From: Sthenelais limicola | Lineage: Eukaryota; Annelida; Polychaeta; Phyllodocida; Sigalionidae | DNA length: 64,000 bases | Direction: 5' to 3' | NCBI GenBank assembly: GCA_942159475.1 | Contig: OW804100.1 | Location: forward strand, 11,158,646 to 11,222,645 | Shown: positions 49,434-61,380 of the stretch, one piece after another | Numbering within the stretch: position 1 is the stretch's first letter | Layout of the letters: each line of letters begins with the position of its first letter | Notes under the pieces: generated by a model | Told to the model about the DNA's origin: nothing | What the model saw: only the letters and a program-made list of their open reading frames with translations | Databases searched by the model: none | Program-made: the position numbers and the translations under genes

Positions 49434-50681
49434 CCCTTTCTAACCTGGTAGGAGAGACTGCCACTTGAGCCTGCATACATGGGCTGATGCAATGACTAAA
49501 GCCAGATGGCCTTGAAGTGACTTGACTGGTGTGCTGAGGAAATAACTGGGCCCAGTACCCACCTCTCCCTTACACACCTGCAGGGCAACAGAGCAGGCAC
49601 TGAGCACTGAGCTACTGCCTTCTCCTACTATTCATGTCCTACTACCTTCTCCTACTACTCATAATTCTACTACTTCCACTCCACTTCTACTGCCTCCTAC
49701 CATGTCTCCTACCTTTCCTATTACATCCACACATACTTCCTATTCCATCTACTCACTTTGTACTACTCCTCCTATTACATCCACTTCTACTTTTATTACT
49801 GATCATTTCACATCCACTCCTACTTCTGTCTTCTACTACTCCTACTACATCCATGCCTACAACTCCTACTTCTCCTACTGCATCAAAGTAACTAAGTACT
49901 GATTCTGCTACTTTCTGCCTACTATCCCTACTTCTACTACCTTTTCCTGCTACTCCTACTTCAACCAACCATTCTTCTGCAACTCATCCTACTACGCATA
50001 CTTTTGATTACCTTCTACTTTCACTACCCCTTCTACTACATTCCCTTCCATCTTACTACATTCTCTACTTTTCATTCCTCTACAACTTAACTTCTCCTAC
50101 TACACATACTTCCACTATCTTTCTCCTACTACTCCTACTACTAATATGTATATCAACTACTAGTTCTTCCTCTACTACTTTTACTACTTTTCATCCTTCA
50201 ACCTTTGCTCCTACTACCCTAGAGATACTACTTTTCGTATTATGTTAAGTACACTTCCTTCCTTCTACTACTTTTCATACTGGATGAAGTACTTGGTTTT
50301 TTTACTGTAGTAGGAAAAGTAGGGAAGAAACATGATTAGTGGCAGTGGGAGAAGGTAGTAAAAGTATTAGGAGAAGTACAGTGTACAAGTGTGCTGAGGA
50401 AATAACTGGCTCCAGCAGCCACCTCTTCCTTACACACCTGCAGGGCAAGAGAGCAGGCACTGAGCATAGAAGTAACATATATGAGCCTTTTATTCTGGGT
50501 TGTCTGGTCACATGTAGGGTTCTCCCATTGAACCACCAACACTCCCAGTGCTCTCCACTAGCAGTTGCCTGGTCAGTTGAGAGGTTTCCCTGTGAAGCAG
50601 GCCCACCAGTTGGAATGACCAAATCAAATGAAGGCATGGCTAGTCCTGAAGTGACTTTTGGGTGCCAGTAAAAATACATGC

Positions 50682-50753
50682 TAGCAGAGCGTGGTTTCGA
50701 TCCACGGACCTCTGGGTTATGGGCCCAGCACGCTTCCACTGCGCCACTCTGCT
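50682..50753 (-). tRNA. tRNA-iMet-CAT: tRNA-iMet(CAU), copy 7
   Basis: Identical body and flanks to copy 5. Confidence 0.97.
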
Positions 50754-52001
50754 CCCTTTCTAACCTGGTAGGAGAGACTGCCACTTGAGCCTGCATACAT
50801 GGGCTGATGCAATGACTAAAGCCAGATGGCCTTGAAGTGACTTGACTGGTGTGCTGAGGAAATAACTGGGCCCAGTACCCACCTCTCCCTTACACACCTG
50901 CAGGGCAACAGAGCAGGCACTGAGCACTGAGCTACTGCCTTCTCCTACTATTCATGTCCTACTACCTTCTCCTACTACTCATAATTCTACTACTTCCACT
51001 CCACTTCTACTGCCTCCTACCATGTCTCCTACCTTTCCTATTACATCCACACATACTTCCTATTCCATCTACTCACTTTGTACTACTCCTCCTATTACAT
51101 CCACTTCTACTTTTATTACTGATCATTTCACATCCACTCCTACTTCTGTCTTCTACTACTCCTACTACATCCATGCCTACAACTCCTACTTCTCCTACTG
51201 CATCAAAGTAACTAAGTACTGATTCTGCTACTTTCTGCCTACTATCCCTACTTCTACTACCTTTTCCTGCTACTCCTACTTCAACCAACCATTCTTCTGC
51301 AACTCATCCTACTACGCATACTTTTGATTACCTTCTACTTTCACTACCCCTTCTACTACATTCCCTTCCATCTTACTACATTCTCTACTTTTCATTCCTC
51401 TACAACTTAACTTCTCCTACTACACATACTTCCACTATCTTTCTCCTACTACTCCTACTACTAATATGTATATCAACTACTAGTTCTTCCTCTACTACTT
51501 TTACTACTTTTCATCCTTCAACCTTTGCTCCTACTACCCTAGAGATACTACTTTTCGTATTATGTTAAGTACACTTCCTTCCTTCTACTACTTTTCATAC
51601 TGGATGAAGTACTTGGTTTTTTTACTGTAGTAGGAAAAGTAGGGAAGAAACATGATTAGTGGCAGTGGGAGAAGGTAGTAAAAGTATTAGGAGAAGTACA
51701 GTGTACAAGTGTGCTGAGGAAATAACTGGCTCCAGCAGCCACCTCTTCCTTACACACCTGCAGGGCAAGAGAGCAGGCACTGAGCATAGAAGTAACATAT
51801 ATGAGCCTTTTATTCTGGGTTGTCTGGTCACATGTAGGGTTCTCCCATTGAACCACCAACACTCCCAGTGCTCTCCACTAGCAGTTGCCTGGTCAGTTGA
51901 GAGGTTTCCCTGTGAAGCAGGCCCACCAGTTGGAATGACCAAATCAAATGAAGGCATGGCTAGTCCTGAAGTGACTTTTGGGTGCCAGTAAAAATACATG
52001 C

Positions 52002-52073
52002 TAGCAGAGCGTGGTTTCGATCCACGGACCTCTGGGTTATGGGCCCAGCACGCTTCCACTGCGCCACTCTGCT
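52002..52073 (-). tRNA. tRNA-iMet-CAT: tRNA-iMet(CAU), copy 8
   Basis: Identical body and flanks to copy 5. Confidence 0.97.
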
Positions 52074-53321
52074 CCCTTTCTAACCTGGTAGGAGAGACTG
52101 CCACTTGAGCCTGCATACATGGGCTGATGCAATGACTAAAGCCAGATGGCCTTGAAGTGACTTGACTGGTGTGCTGAGGAAATAACTGGGCCCAGTACCC
52201 ACCTCTCCCTTACACACCTGCAGGGCAACAGAGCAGGCACTGAGCACTGAGCTACTGCCTTCTCCTACTATTCATGTCCTACTACCTTCTCCTACTACTC
52301 ATAATTCTACTACTTCCACTCCACTTCTACTGCCTCCTACCATGTCTCCTACCTTTCCTATTACATCCACACATACTTCCTATTCCATCTACTCACTTTG
52401 TACTACTCCTCCTATTACATCCACTTCTACTTTTATTACTGATCATTTCACATCCACTCCTACTTCTGTCTTCTACTACTCCTACTACATCCATGCCTAC
52501 AACTCCTACTTCTCCTACTGCATCAAAGTAACTAAGTACTGATTCTGCTACTTTCTGCCTACTATCCCTACTTCTACTACCTTTTCCTGCTACTCCTACT
52601 TCAACCAACCATTCTTCTGCAACTCATCCTACTACGCATACTTTTGATTACCTTCTACTTTCACTACCCCTTCTACTACATTCCCTTCCATCTTACTACA
52701 TTCTCTACTTTTCATTCCTCTACAACTTAACTTCTCCTACTACACATACTTCCACTATCTTTCTCCTACTACTCCTACTACTAATATGTATATCAACTAC
52801 TAGTTCTTCCTCTACTACTTTTACTACTTTTCATCCTTCAACCTTTGCTCCTACTACCCTAGAGATACTACTTTTCGTATTATGTTAAGTACACTTCCTT
52901 CCTTCTACTACTTTTCATACTGGATGAAGTACTTGGTTTTTTTACTGTAGTAGGAAAAGTAGGGAAGAAACATGATTAGTGGCAGTGGGAGAAGGTAGTA
53001 AAAGTATTAGGAGAAGTACAGTGTACAAGTGTGCTGAGGAAATAACTGGCTCCAGCAGCCACCTCTTCCTTACACACCTGCAGGGCAAGAGAGCAGGCAC
53101 TGAGCATAGAAGTAACATATATGAGCCTTTTATTCTGGGTTGTCTGGTCACATGTAGGGTTCTCCCATTGAACCACCAACACTCCCAGTGCTCTCCACTA
53201 GCAGTTGCCTGGTCAGTTGAGAGGTTTCCCTGTGAAGCAGGCCCACCAGTTGGAATGACCAAATCAAATGAAGGCATGGCTAGTCCTGAAGTGACTTTTG
53301 GGTGCCAGTAAAAATACATGC

Positions 53322-53393
53322 TAGCAGAGCGTGGTTTCGATCCACGGACCTCTGGGTTATGGGCCCAGCACGCTTCCACTGCGCCACTCTGCT
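53322..53393 (-). tRNA. tRNA-iMet-CAT: tRNA-iMet(CAU), copy 9
   Basis: Identical body and flanks to copy 5. Confidence 0.97.
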
Positions 53394-54641
53394 CCCTTTC
53401 TAACCTGGTAGGAGAGACTGCCACTTGAGCCTGCATACATGGGCTGATGCAATGACTAAAGCCAGATGGCCTTGAAGTGACTTGACTGGTGTGCTGAGGA
53501 AATAACTGGGCCCAGTACCCACCTCTCCCTTACACACCTGCAGGGCAACAGAGCAGGCACTGAGCACTGAGCTACTGCCTTCTCCTACTATTCATGTCCT
53601 ACTACCTTCTCCTACTACTCATAATTCTACTACTTCCACTCCACTTCTACTGCCTCCTACCATGTCTCCTACCTTTCCTATTACATCCACACATACTTCC
53701 TATTCCATCTACTCACTTTGTACTACTCCTCCTATTACATCCACTTCTACTTTTATTACTGATCATTTCACATCCACTCCTACTTCTGTCTTCTACTACT
53801 CCTACTACATCCATGCCTACAACTCCTACTTCTCCTACTGCATCAAAGTAACTAAGTACTGATTCTGCTACTTTCTGCCTACTATCCCTACTTCTACTAC
53901 CTTTTCCTGCTACTCCTACTTCAACCAACCATTCTTCTGCAACTCATCCTACTACGCATACTTTTGATTACCTTCTACTTTCACTACCCCTTCTACTACA
54001 TTCCCTTCCATCTTACTACATTCTCTACTTTTCATTCCTCTACAACTTAACTTCTCCTACTACACATACTTCCACTATCTTTCTCCTACTACTCCTACTA
54101 CTAATATGTATATCAACTACTAGTTCTTCCTCTACTACTTTTACTACTTTTCATCCTTCAACCTTTGCTCCTACTACCCTAGAGATACTACTTTTCGTAT
54201 TATGTTAAGTACACTTCCTTCCTTCTACTACTTTTCATACTGGATGAAGTACTTGGTTTTTTTACTGTAGTAGGAAAAGTAGGGAAGAAACATGATTAGT
54301 GGCAGTGGGAGAAGGTAGTAAAAGTATTAGGAGAAGTACAGTGTACAAGTGTGCTGAGGAAATAACTGGCTCCAGCAGCCACCTCTTCCTTACACACCTG
54401 CAGGGCAAGAGAGCAGGCACTGAGCATAGAAGTAACATATATGAGCCTTTTATTCTGGGTTGTCTGGTCACATGTAGGGTTCTCCCATTGAACCACCAAC
54501 ACTCCCAGTGCTCTCCACTAGCAGTTGCCTGGTCAGTTGAGAGGTTTCCCTGTGAAGCAGGCCCACCAGTTGGAATGACCAAATCAAATGAAGGCATGGC
54601 TAGTCCTGAAGTGACTTTTGGGTGCCAGTAAAAATACATGC

Positions 54642-54713
54642 TAGCAGAGCGTGGTTTCGATCCACGGACCTCTGGGTTATGGGCCCAGCACGCTTCCACT
54701 GCGCCACTCTGCT
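54642..54713 (-). tRNA. tRNA-iMet-CAT: tRNA-iMet(CAU), copy 10
   Basis: Identical body and flanks to copy 5. Confidence 0.97.
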
Positions 54714-55961
54714 CCCTTTCTAACCTGGTAGGAGAGACTGCCACTTGAGCCTGCATACATGGGCTGATGCAATGACTAAAGCCAGATGGCCTTGAAGTGA
54801 CTTGACTGGTGTGCTGAGGAAATAACTGGGCCCAGTACCCACCTCTCCCTTACACACCTGCAGGGCAACAGAGCAGGCACTGAGCACTGAGCTACTGCCT
54901 TCTCCTACTATTCATGTCCTACTACCTTCTCCTACTACTCATAATTCTACTACTTCCACTCCACTTCTACTGCCTCCTACCATGTCTCCTACCTTTCCTA
55001 TTACATCCACACATACTTCCTATTCCATCTACTCACTTTGTACTACTCCTCCTATTACATCCACTTCTACTTTTATTACTGATCATTTCACATCCACTCC
55101 TACTTCTGTCTTCTACTACTCCTACTACATCCATGCCTACAACTCCTACTTCTCCTACTGCATCAAAGTAACTAAGTACTGATTCTGCTACTTTCTGCCT
55201 ACTATCCCTACTTCTACTACCTTTTCCTGCTACTCCTACTTCAACCAACCATTCTTCTGCAACTCATCCTACTACGCATACTTTTGATTACCTTCTACTT
55301 TCACTACCCCTTCTACTACATTCCCTTCCATCTTACTACATTCTCTACTTTTCATTCCTCTACAACTTAACTTCTCCTACTACACATACTTCCACTATCT
55401 TTCTCCTACTACTCCTACTACTAATATGTATATCAACTACTAGTTCTTCCTCTACTACTTTTACTACTTTTCATCCTTCAACCTTTGCTCCTACTACCCT
55501 AGAGATACTACTTTTCGTATTATGTTAAGTACACTTCCTTCCTTCTACTACTTTTCATACTGGATGAAGTACTTGGTTTTTTTACTGTAGTAGGAAAAGT
55601 AGGGAAGAAACATGATTAGTGGCAGTGGGAGAAGGTAGTAAAAGTATTAGGAGAAGTACAGTGTACAAGTGTGCTGAGGAAATAACTGGCTCCAGCAGCC
55701 ACCTCTTCCTTACACACCTGCAGGGCAAGAGAGCAGGCACTGAGCATAGAAGTAACATATATGAGCCTTTTATTCTGGGTTGTCTGGTCACATGTAGGGT
55801 TCTCCCATTGAACCACCAACACTCCCAGTGCTCTCCACTAGCAGTTGCCTGGTCAGTTGAGAGGTTTCCCTGTGAAGCAGGCCCACCAGTTGGAATGACC
55901 AAATCAAATGAAGGCATGGCTAGTCCTGAAGTGACTTTTGGGTGCCAGTAAAAATACATGC

Positions 55962-56033
55962 TAGCAGAGCGTGGTTTCGATCCACGGACCTCTGGGTTAT
56001 GGGCCCAGCACGCTTCCACTGCGCCACTCTGCT
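55962..56033 (-). tRNA. tRNA-iMet-CAT: tRNA-iMet(CAU), copy 11
   Basis: Identical body and flanks to copy 5. Confidence 0.97.
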
Positions 56034-57282
56034 CCCTTTCTAACCTGGTAGGAGAGACTGCCACTTGAGCCTGCATACATGGGCTGATGCAATGACTAAA
56101 GCCAGATGGCCTTGAAGTGACTTGACTGGTGTGCTGAGGAAATAACTGGGCCCAGTACCCACCTCTCCCTTACACACCTGCAGGGCAACAGAGCAGGCAC
56201 TGAGCACTGAGCTACTGCCTTCTCCTACTATTCATGTCCTACTACCTTCTCCTACTACTCATAATTCTACTACTTCCACTCCACTTCTACTGCCTCCTAC
56301 CATGTCTCCTACCTTTCCTATTACATCCACACATACTTCCTATTCCATCTACTCACTTTGTACTACTCCTCCTATTACATCCACTTCTACTTTTATTACT
56401 GATCATTTCACATCCACTCCTACTTCTGTCTTCTACTACTCCTACTACATCCATGCCTACAACTCCTACTTCTCCTACTGCATCAAAGTAACTAAGTACT
56501 GATTCTGCTACTTTCTGCCTACTATCCCTACTTCTACTACCTTTTCCTGCTACTCCTACTTCAACCAACCATTCTTCTGCAACTCATCCTACTACGCATA
56601 CTTTTGATTACCTTCTACTTTCACTACCCCTTCTACTACATTCCCTTCCATCTTACTACATTCTCTACTTTTCATTCCTCTACAACTTAACTTCTCCTAC
56701 TACACATACTTCCACTATCTTTCTCCTACTACTCCTACTACTAATATGTATATCAACTACTAGTTCTTCCTCTACTACTTTTACTACTTTTCATCCTTCA
56801 ACCTTTGCTCCTACTACCCTAGAGATACTACTTTTCGTATTATGTTAAGTACACTTCCTTCCTTCTACTACTTTTCATACTGGATGAAGTACTTGGTTTT
56901 TTTACTGTACTAGGAAAAGTAGGGTAGAAACATGATTAGTGGCAGTGGGAGAAGGTAGTAAAAGTATTAGGAGAAGTACAGTGTACAAGTGTGCTGAGGA
57001 AATAACTGGCTCCAGCAGCCACCTCTTCCTTACACACCTGCAGGGCAAGAGGGCAGGCACTGAGCATAGAAGTAACATATATGAGCCTTTTATTCTGGGT
57101 TGTCTGGTCACATGTAGGGTTCTCCCATTGAACCACCAATGCCCCCAGTGCTCTCCACTAGCAGTTGCCTGGTCAGTTGAGAGGTTTCCCTGTGATGCAG
57201 GCCCACTAGTTGGAATGACCAAATCAAATGAAGGCATGGGTAGTCCTGAAATGACTTTTGGGTGCCAGTAAAAAATACATGC

Positions 57283-57354
57283 TAGCAGAGCTTGGTTTCG
57301 ATCCACAGACCTCTGGGTTATGGGCCCAGCACGCTTCCACTGCGCCACTCTGCT
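57283..57354 (-). pseudogene. tRNA-iMet(CAU), copy 12, damaged T stem
   Basis: The last unit carries two substitutions in the T arm: the stem reads TGTGG/CCAAG, leaving one G-A mismatch and one U-G wobble where other copies pair perfectly. The rest of the tRNA is intact. It is probably a decaying edge copy, although weak function cannot be excluded. Confidence 0.8.
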
Positions 57355-57549
57355 CTCTTCCTAACCTGGTAGTAGAGACTGCCACTTGAGCCTTCATACA
57401 TGGACTGATGCAATGACTAACGCGAGATGGCCTTGAAGGGACTTGACGAAACGCAACCGACCCGCCCCTCTTGACCAGCACAACTGACCGCTATCCGTAA
57501 GGATAGCATTTGCAATGCTTATCGAAACACGTGACTGGTTATCGCTTAC

Positions 57550-57579
57550 CGCAGATTCGAAGCGAGTGCAGTCAACCAT
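57550..57579 (-). CDS. ABCC1: Candidate first coding exon of transporter
   Basis: ATG followed by nine codons (MVDCTRFESA), then GTAAGC as donor in phase 0, which matches the phase-0 start of the exon at 39435. The joined N-terminus has Cys-x2-Phe shortly before the NTSNPD segment, the spacing seen in long MRPs whose first exon is similarly short. If correct, the protein is 1513 residues and intron 1 (39436-57549) contains the whole tRNA array. No transcript evidence is available; a short exon elsewhere is possible. Confidence 0.4.
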
Positions 57580-58091
57580 AACAAAATAAGAAAACAAGTA
57601 CAGGGGGATCTATAAGGTTGATGGGACAGCCGCAGGACAGGCCGCAGGGAGCAGTATGGAAGAGCCGCTTAGTTCCATCAATTGACACCAGTGGCGCTGT
57701 TCACTGGCTTGAGTCATGAACAGGCCCGGGTGAGACGGCTGGGTGGAGGTGGAGGGGAGTTTGTATAAAAACAATAATAGGTGTTCAGATCTTCAGAAAT
57801 ATAACCAAACTATAAAAACAATTCAATTCAAGGCGGTACACTTTCTGGATCATCAGTGTCTACTCCCATCTATATCCAAAACGGACATATCACCTTGTTT
57901 TCTATGTTTTCCCCTGGCGGACTGTAATTCATTTGAAAGAAACTTGACTTAGTTAGCTACCCTTTTGTCTTGAAAAACTACTGCATTCATGGTCTACCAA
58001 TGTTGTTTTGAAAACATTCATGCACCCTCTACCTGTGGTCACTCACTCCCACCATGTTTACATAGCTTCCCACACGATAGGCCTACGCTAG

Positions 58092-58205
58092 CTTACTCCC
58101 ACTGCACACAGCCATAGACATAGAGCGTCCCATACACACGACGCCAGTGGCGGTGGTTGGTACGGGGCACTAGGTAGGAGGGGAGGGGGAGCGGAGGGAG
58201 GGGGC
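58092..58205. repeat. Dispersed repeat A, copy 2
   Basis: Shares the ACGACGCCAG(A/T)GGCGGTGG core and GGCACTAGGT(A/G)GGAGG tail with 1826-1935. Confidence 0.65.
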
Positions 58206-58284
58206 AGGGGACAATGAGAAAAACATCAGCCATAAGAACAAAAACAGAAAATAAAATAATATGATCTAGCGGTCTCAATTTCTG

Positions 58285-58403
58285 GACTGGTGTGCTGAGG
58301 AAATAACTGGGCCCATTACCAGAGCAGGCACTGAGCACTGAGCTACTGCCTTCTCCTACTATTCACATCCTACTACCTTCTCTTACTACTTATAAATTCT
58401 ACA
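58285..58403. repeat. Orphan fragment of the tRNA array unit
   Basis: Starts at the usual unit start (GACTGGTGTGCTGAGG), lacks about 30 bases of subrepeat 1, then runs into a short CTACT-rich piece and stops. No tRNA is present. Confidence 0.9.
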
Positions 58404-59201
58404 ACTTTTTCTATTTCACCAATTGTTTTTGATTGAATCTCCATGAATCTCCATTTTTCGCTTTAAGATCCATTAGTGAATAAGCCACTCACTGCCTAGT
58501 GTTTATTCCTCTTCGTGCCGGAAAGTTATATGACAAACTTAGATGGCGCCACTATTTACTGGTTTGAGACCTAGCTGATAGCATCAAAACAGTTAAGCGT
58601 TACCAGGGTGAGCCACCGCAGAAACCTTTTTACTTTGAATGACACTCGTGTCGTTCTGATATGCCAGCTAGACGCACACTGACATTTTGTACGATGAGGT
58701 GCAACTAAAAAACTATTTATTGATCGTAATATAGTTTGATTCAAATATGTTTGTGTTGGGGAGCAGGTGGTGGGTGTGTTATTCTGTCCGCCTACTGTAG
58801 TTTGGGGACATTTCAAGGGTTCAAGCGTAGGTTTCATTTCTACGCCTCGTCTATGGCACTTTATGACTAAAGTAGCGTATTTCTCTTTGAAATCATGACA
58901 ACCTCTCCTGACAGTAGCTCTTTTTATTGGGACCCTAAACATTGGGAGAAAAATACTGCATTCTTGAACGGAAAGTATATTAACCGTGTATAATATTAAG
59001 CCTGTTGACATGGTTTTATATCAGTTATTATTAAGGTACATCCTTCAAGGCTCTATCAATAAGGATACAAAAGAACTGATTTGGTACTGGCCTAAACACG
59101 GAACATAATTATATGATGTTTTTCTGTTTTGAAAAATTATCCAACAATTAGGAAAATTCAGAGTGTTGGCGTGTGAATTTCTAGGAATGTTCGATACTGA
59201 C
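58404..59201. other. No gene recognised
   Basis: A 146-codon minus-strand open frame (58571-59011) shows no known domain. Nothing else stands out. Confidence 0.5.
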
Positions 59202-60499
59202 ATGGCCATTTCGACCAATTTGACAACATTTGGGCCCCTAGCCCCCCCCTCAGAGCCCCCAAATAAAATTTGGCATTAATCAGATGAGCTGTTATTTTTT
59301 ATGAACCTTATGTACATGTGTATTGAACTGCCAAGTATGGAACCATTCTTATTACTAGTTATTTCTTTACAGGGGGGGGGGGGGGTCGGAAAATAGCCCC
59401 CAAATAGGGAAAAAGGGCCAAAAACAGCATGAAAATTAACGACATATCATGTAAATAAGAACATAAAATGCTAGTAAAGTTAATATTTTCATTTTATTTA
59501 ACACCATATCATAAAATTTGTGTAGGAATAGACTGCGAAATTAATAAGAAAGGAACAATGACAGTTAAAGTATAAAAATCTATCACAAATTGAGCCTTGA
59601 AACAAGAATATATTTTCTGCCTCACTTCTGTGCAGAGCCCCAAAAAAGTAACAAAAATATAAATATGAATAGAGTAGAAAATCATTTGATTTAAAAACTG
59701 ATGATATCTTACCAGACACTATTGTTTTTTTCCAGTAAGGACTTGTGTCTTAAACTTCATAATATATTAATTTTAAATGTTATGAATACAATATACTAAT
59801 TTCGGGATACTCTCATATACAGACATTGCTATGGGGAGCAAATGAAGATTAACGACATAAAATCATGAAAAAATAGCGATTTTAGAGTTTTTGCTGTCTG
59901 CTCTGTAACCTTACACATTACTTAGTTATTAATCATTGGTCATTAAAATTAACTTAAAATTCACCATAATGCTGACGTTCTTGCAGTTTGATAGCTGTAT
60001 ATATTTTTCTAGCTGAAATAGTTCTTTTTCCACAAACCTTGCATGGCGGGCATTATTTACAGATATTCCGGCTCATATTGTGACCACTGCATTTTAAACA
60101 TTTTTAAAAATAAAGATGCATTTATCAGAGCCATAGTCTCATCAATTCTCATTCGATTTTGACATCCTTGCGGTTCGTTTGGTGTATAACACAACTTTCT
60201 ACTGTAATTATTTCCCCATCTATGAACGTTAAACGATAGTAATTGTTACTCATTTTCCCACACTGTCCCGCGCACCGTACCCGTGCGATACGAAATTGGA
60301 TACGAAATTCTTGTCCCCACTTTTGATACGAAATTTTTCGTCTCAATGTATTCGCACGGCGTTTTTCGTACCTGCGACGGGTAAATAATAACCTGGGAAA
60401 GCTAAAGGATTAGGATTAGACCGGCCGGCCAGTGCCAGACAAGCTGGCGTGACCATTAGTGCATGACAGCCACTAGTGTAGAACCACTGATGCCAAACA

Positions 60500-60597
60500 G
60501 AGAAAAAAAACTTACCCATTCTTCGGTTCGTTCTAGCAACCTTAGGATTCACAAGCAAGCATGCTAACCACTACACCACAGAACCAGCTGTGAGTCA
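60500..60597 (-). repeat. tRNA-derived SINE-like sequence
   Basis: On the minus strand GGTTCTGTGGTGTAGTGGTT followed by AGCATGC resembles the 5' part and A box of a tRNA. A degraded B-box (GGTTGCTAGAAC) and a T run follow. The 3' stems do not pair, so a SINE head is more likely than a tRNA gene. It is nested in the TIR element. Confidence 0.5.
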
Positions 60598-60629
60598 GAC
60601 CTCAAGGAATCAGTCTGGATGATAATAGT

Positions 60630-60760
60630 GTGTGAGAGAGAGAGGGAGAGAGAAACAGAGACAAGGACAGAAAGAGAAAGAGGGGAGAGGCAGACAGGAG
60701 GATTGCAATTGAAAGAAAGTAAGAAAGAGATGGGCGGGAAAGGAGAGGGAATGGTTTTTT
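60630..60760. repeat. GA-rich microsatellite
   Basis: (GAGA)n and AAAGAGA-type low complexity; open frames here are compositional. Confidence 0.8.
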
Positions 60761-60807
60761 TTCATGAATATATATTGAATATATCCAGGTATATGTGTGA
60801 TGAGTTA

Positions 60808-61380
60808 CAGGAAAATTTGTCACAATATAAAAGAAAACTCAAGAATATTGCTTTCCACTTTAGATAGCTCACAACTCCCTCAAAATGCATCCAATCTAAT
60901 ATAAAATTAACCCCCTGAATGTCAGGAATATAGTCCTGCTTTCAGATTTAAAATCGCATGGTTAGTGCCTTCGTAAAAAAATATTTCCGTCAGCCGCATC
61001 AAGTCGTTCAAAACGATATAAATAATATAATAACTTGTGTTATTCAACCTCAATGTCGCACACACCTAATGGGACACTTCACTTTCACGCCTCATTTCGC
61101 TCACCCACACAATGACAGTGTGGGCTCAGTTTTAAAAATGTGCAGGAAAATGTGCCAGAATATAAAAAAAACTCAACAATATTTCTTTCTGCTTTAGATA
61201 GCTCATAACTCCCTCAAAATGCGTCCGATCTGAATATAAAAATTATCCCCGAACCCCATGAATGTCAGGAAGACAGCCATGTTTTCAGATTTATAATCAG
61301 GCTATTACTTTCTTCGTAAATAATTATTTTCGTCAGCCGCATCAAGTCGTTCGAATTGATAGAAATATAGAGATCCTTCT
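60808..61380. repeat. 334-base direct duplication
   Basis: 60808-61025 and 61142-61365 share AGATAGCTCA(C/T)AACTCCCTC and CGTCAGCCGCATCAAGTCGT in the same order, period about 334. The copies have diverged by many point changes and small indels, so the duplication is old. Confidence 0.85.

Larger units (their letters stand above)
41430..57447 (-). repeat. Tandem array of 1,320-base initiator tRNA units
   Basis: Boundaries: a diverged truncated unit at 41430-42561; spacer 42562-43338; units at 43342-44670 (1,329 bases) and 44671 to the gap; a partial unit 46156-46886; then full units 46887-48206, 48207-49526, 49527-50846, 50847-52166, 52167-53486, 53487-54806, 54807-56126 (all exactly 1,320 bases) and 56127-57447 (1,321). 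Line by line the central units look identical, which points to recent homogenisation or an assembly effect. Each unit has, in plus-strand order, subrepeat 1 (TGCTGAGGAAATAACTGGGC type), about 650 bases of CTACT-rich sequence, subrepeat 2 (TGCTGAGGAAATAACTGGCT type), a Pol III-type A run, and one tRNA-iMet gene on the minus strand. Open frames in the units are not genes; the minus-strand ones are read through the tRNA. Confidence 0.97.
57448..58284. other. Right-hand spacer after the array
   Basis: Unique sequence following the last unit end (CTTGAC then GAA). The first 150 bases are CpG-containing and hold the candidate first transporter exon; dispersed repeat A copy 2 is at 58092-58205. Confidence 0.6.

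Noticed and set aside
41430..57447. CRISPR-like array
   Set aside because: The units are 1.3 kb, contain a eukaryotic tRNA gene and lack short direct repeats with unique spacers; the genome is eukaryotic.
42562..57547. Possible homology between the two array spacers in inverse orientation (AAATGCTAT and TAAGCA words)
   Set aside because: Only about 20 bases are similar and the rest does not align, so chance is the simpler explanation.
58571..59011. 146-codon minus-strand open frame
   Set aside because: No recognisable domain or splice context; length is possible by chance.
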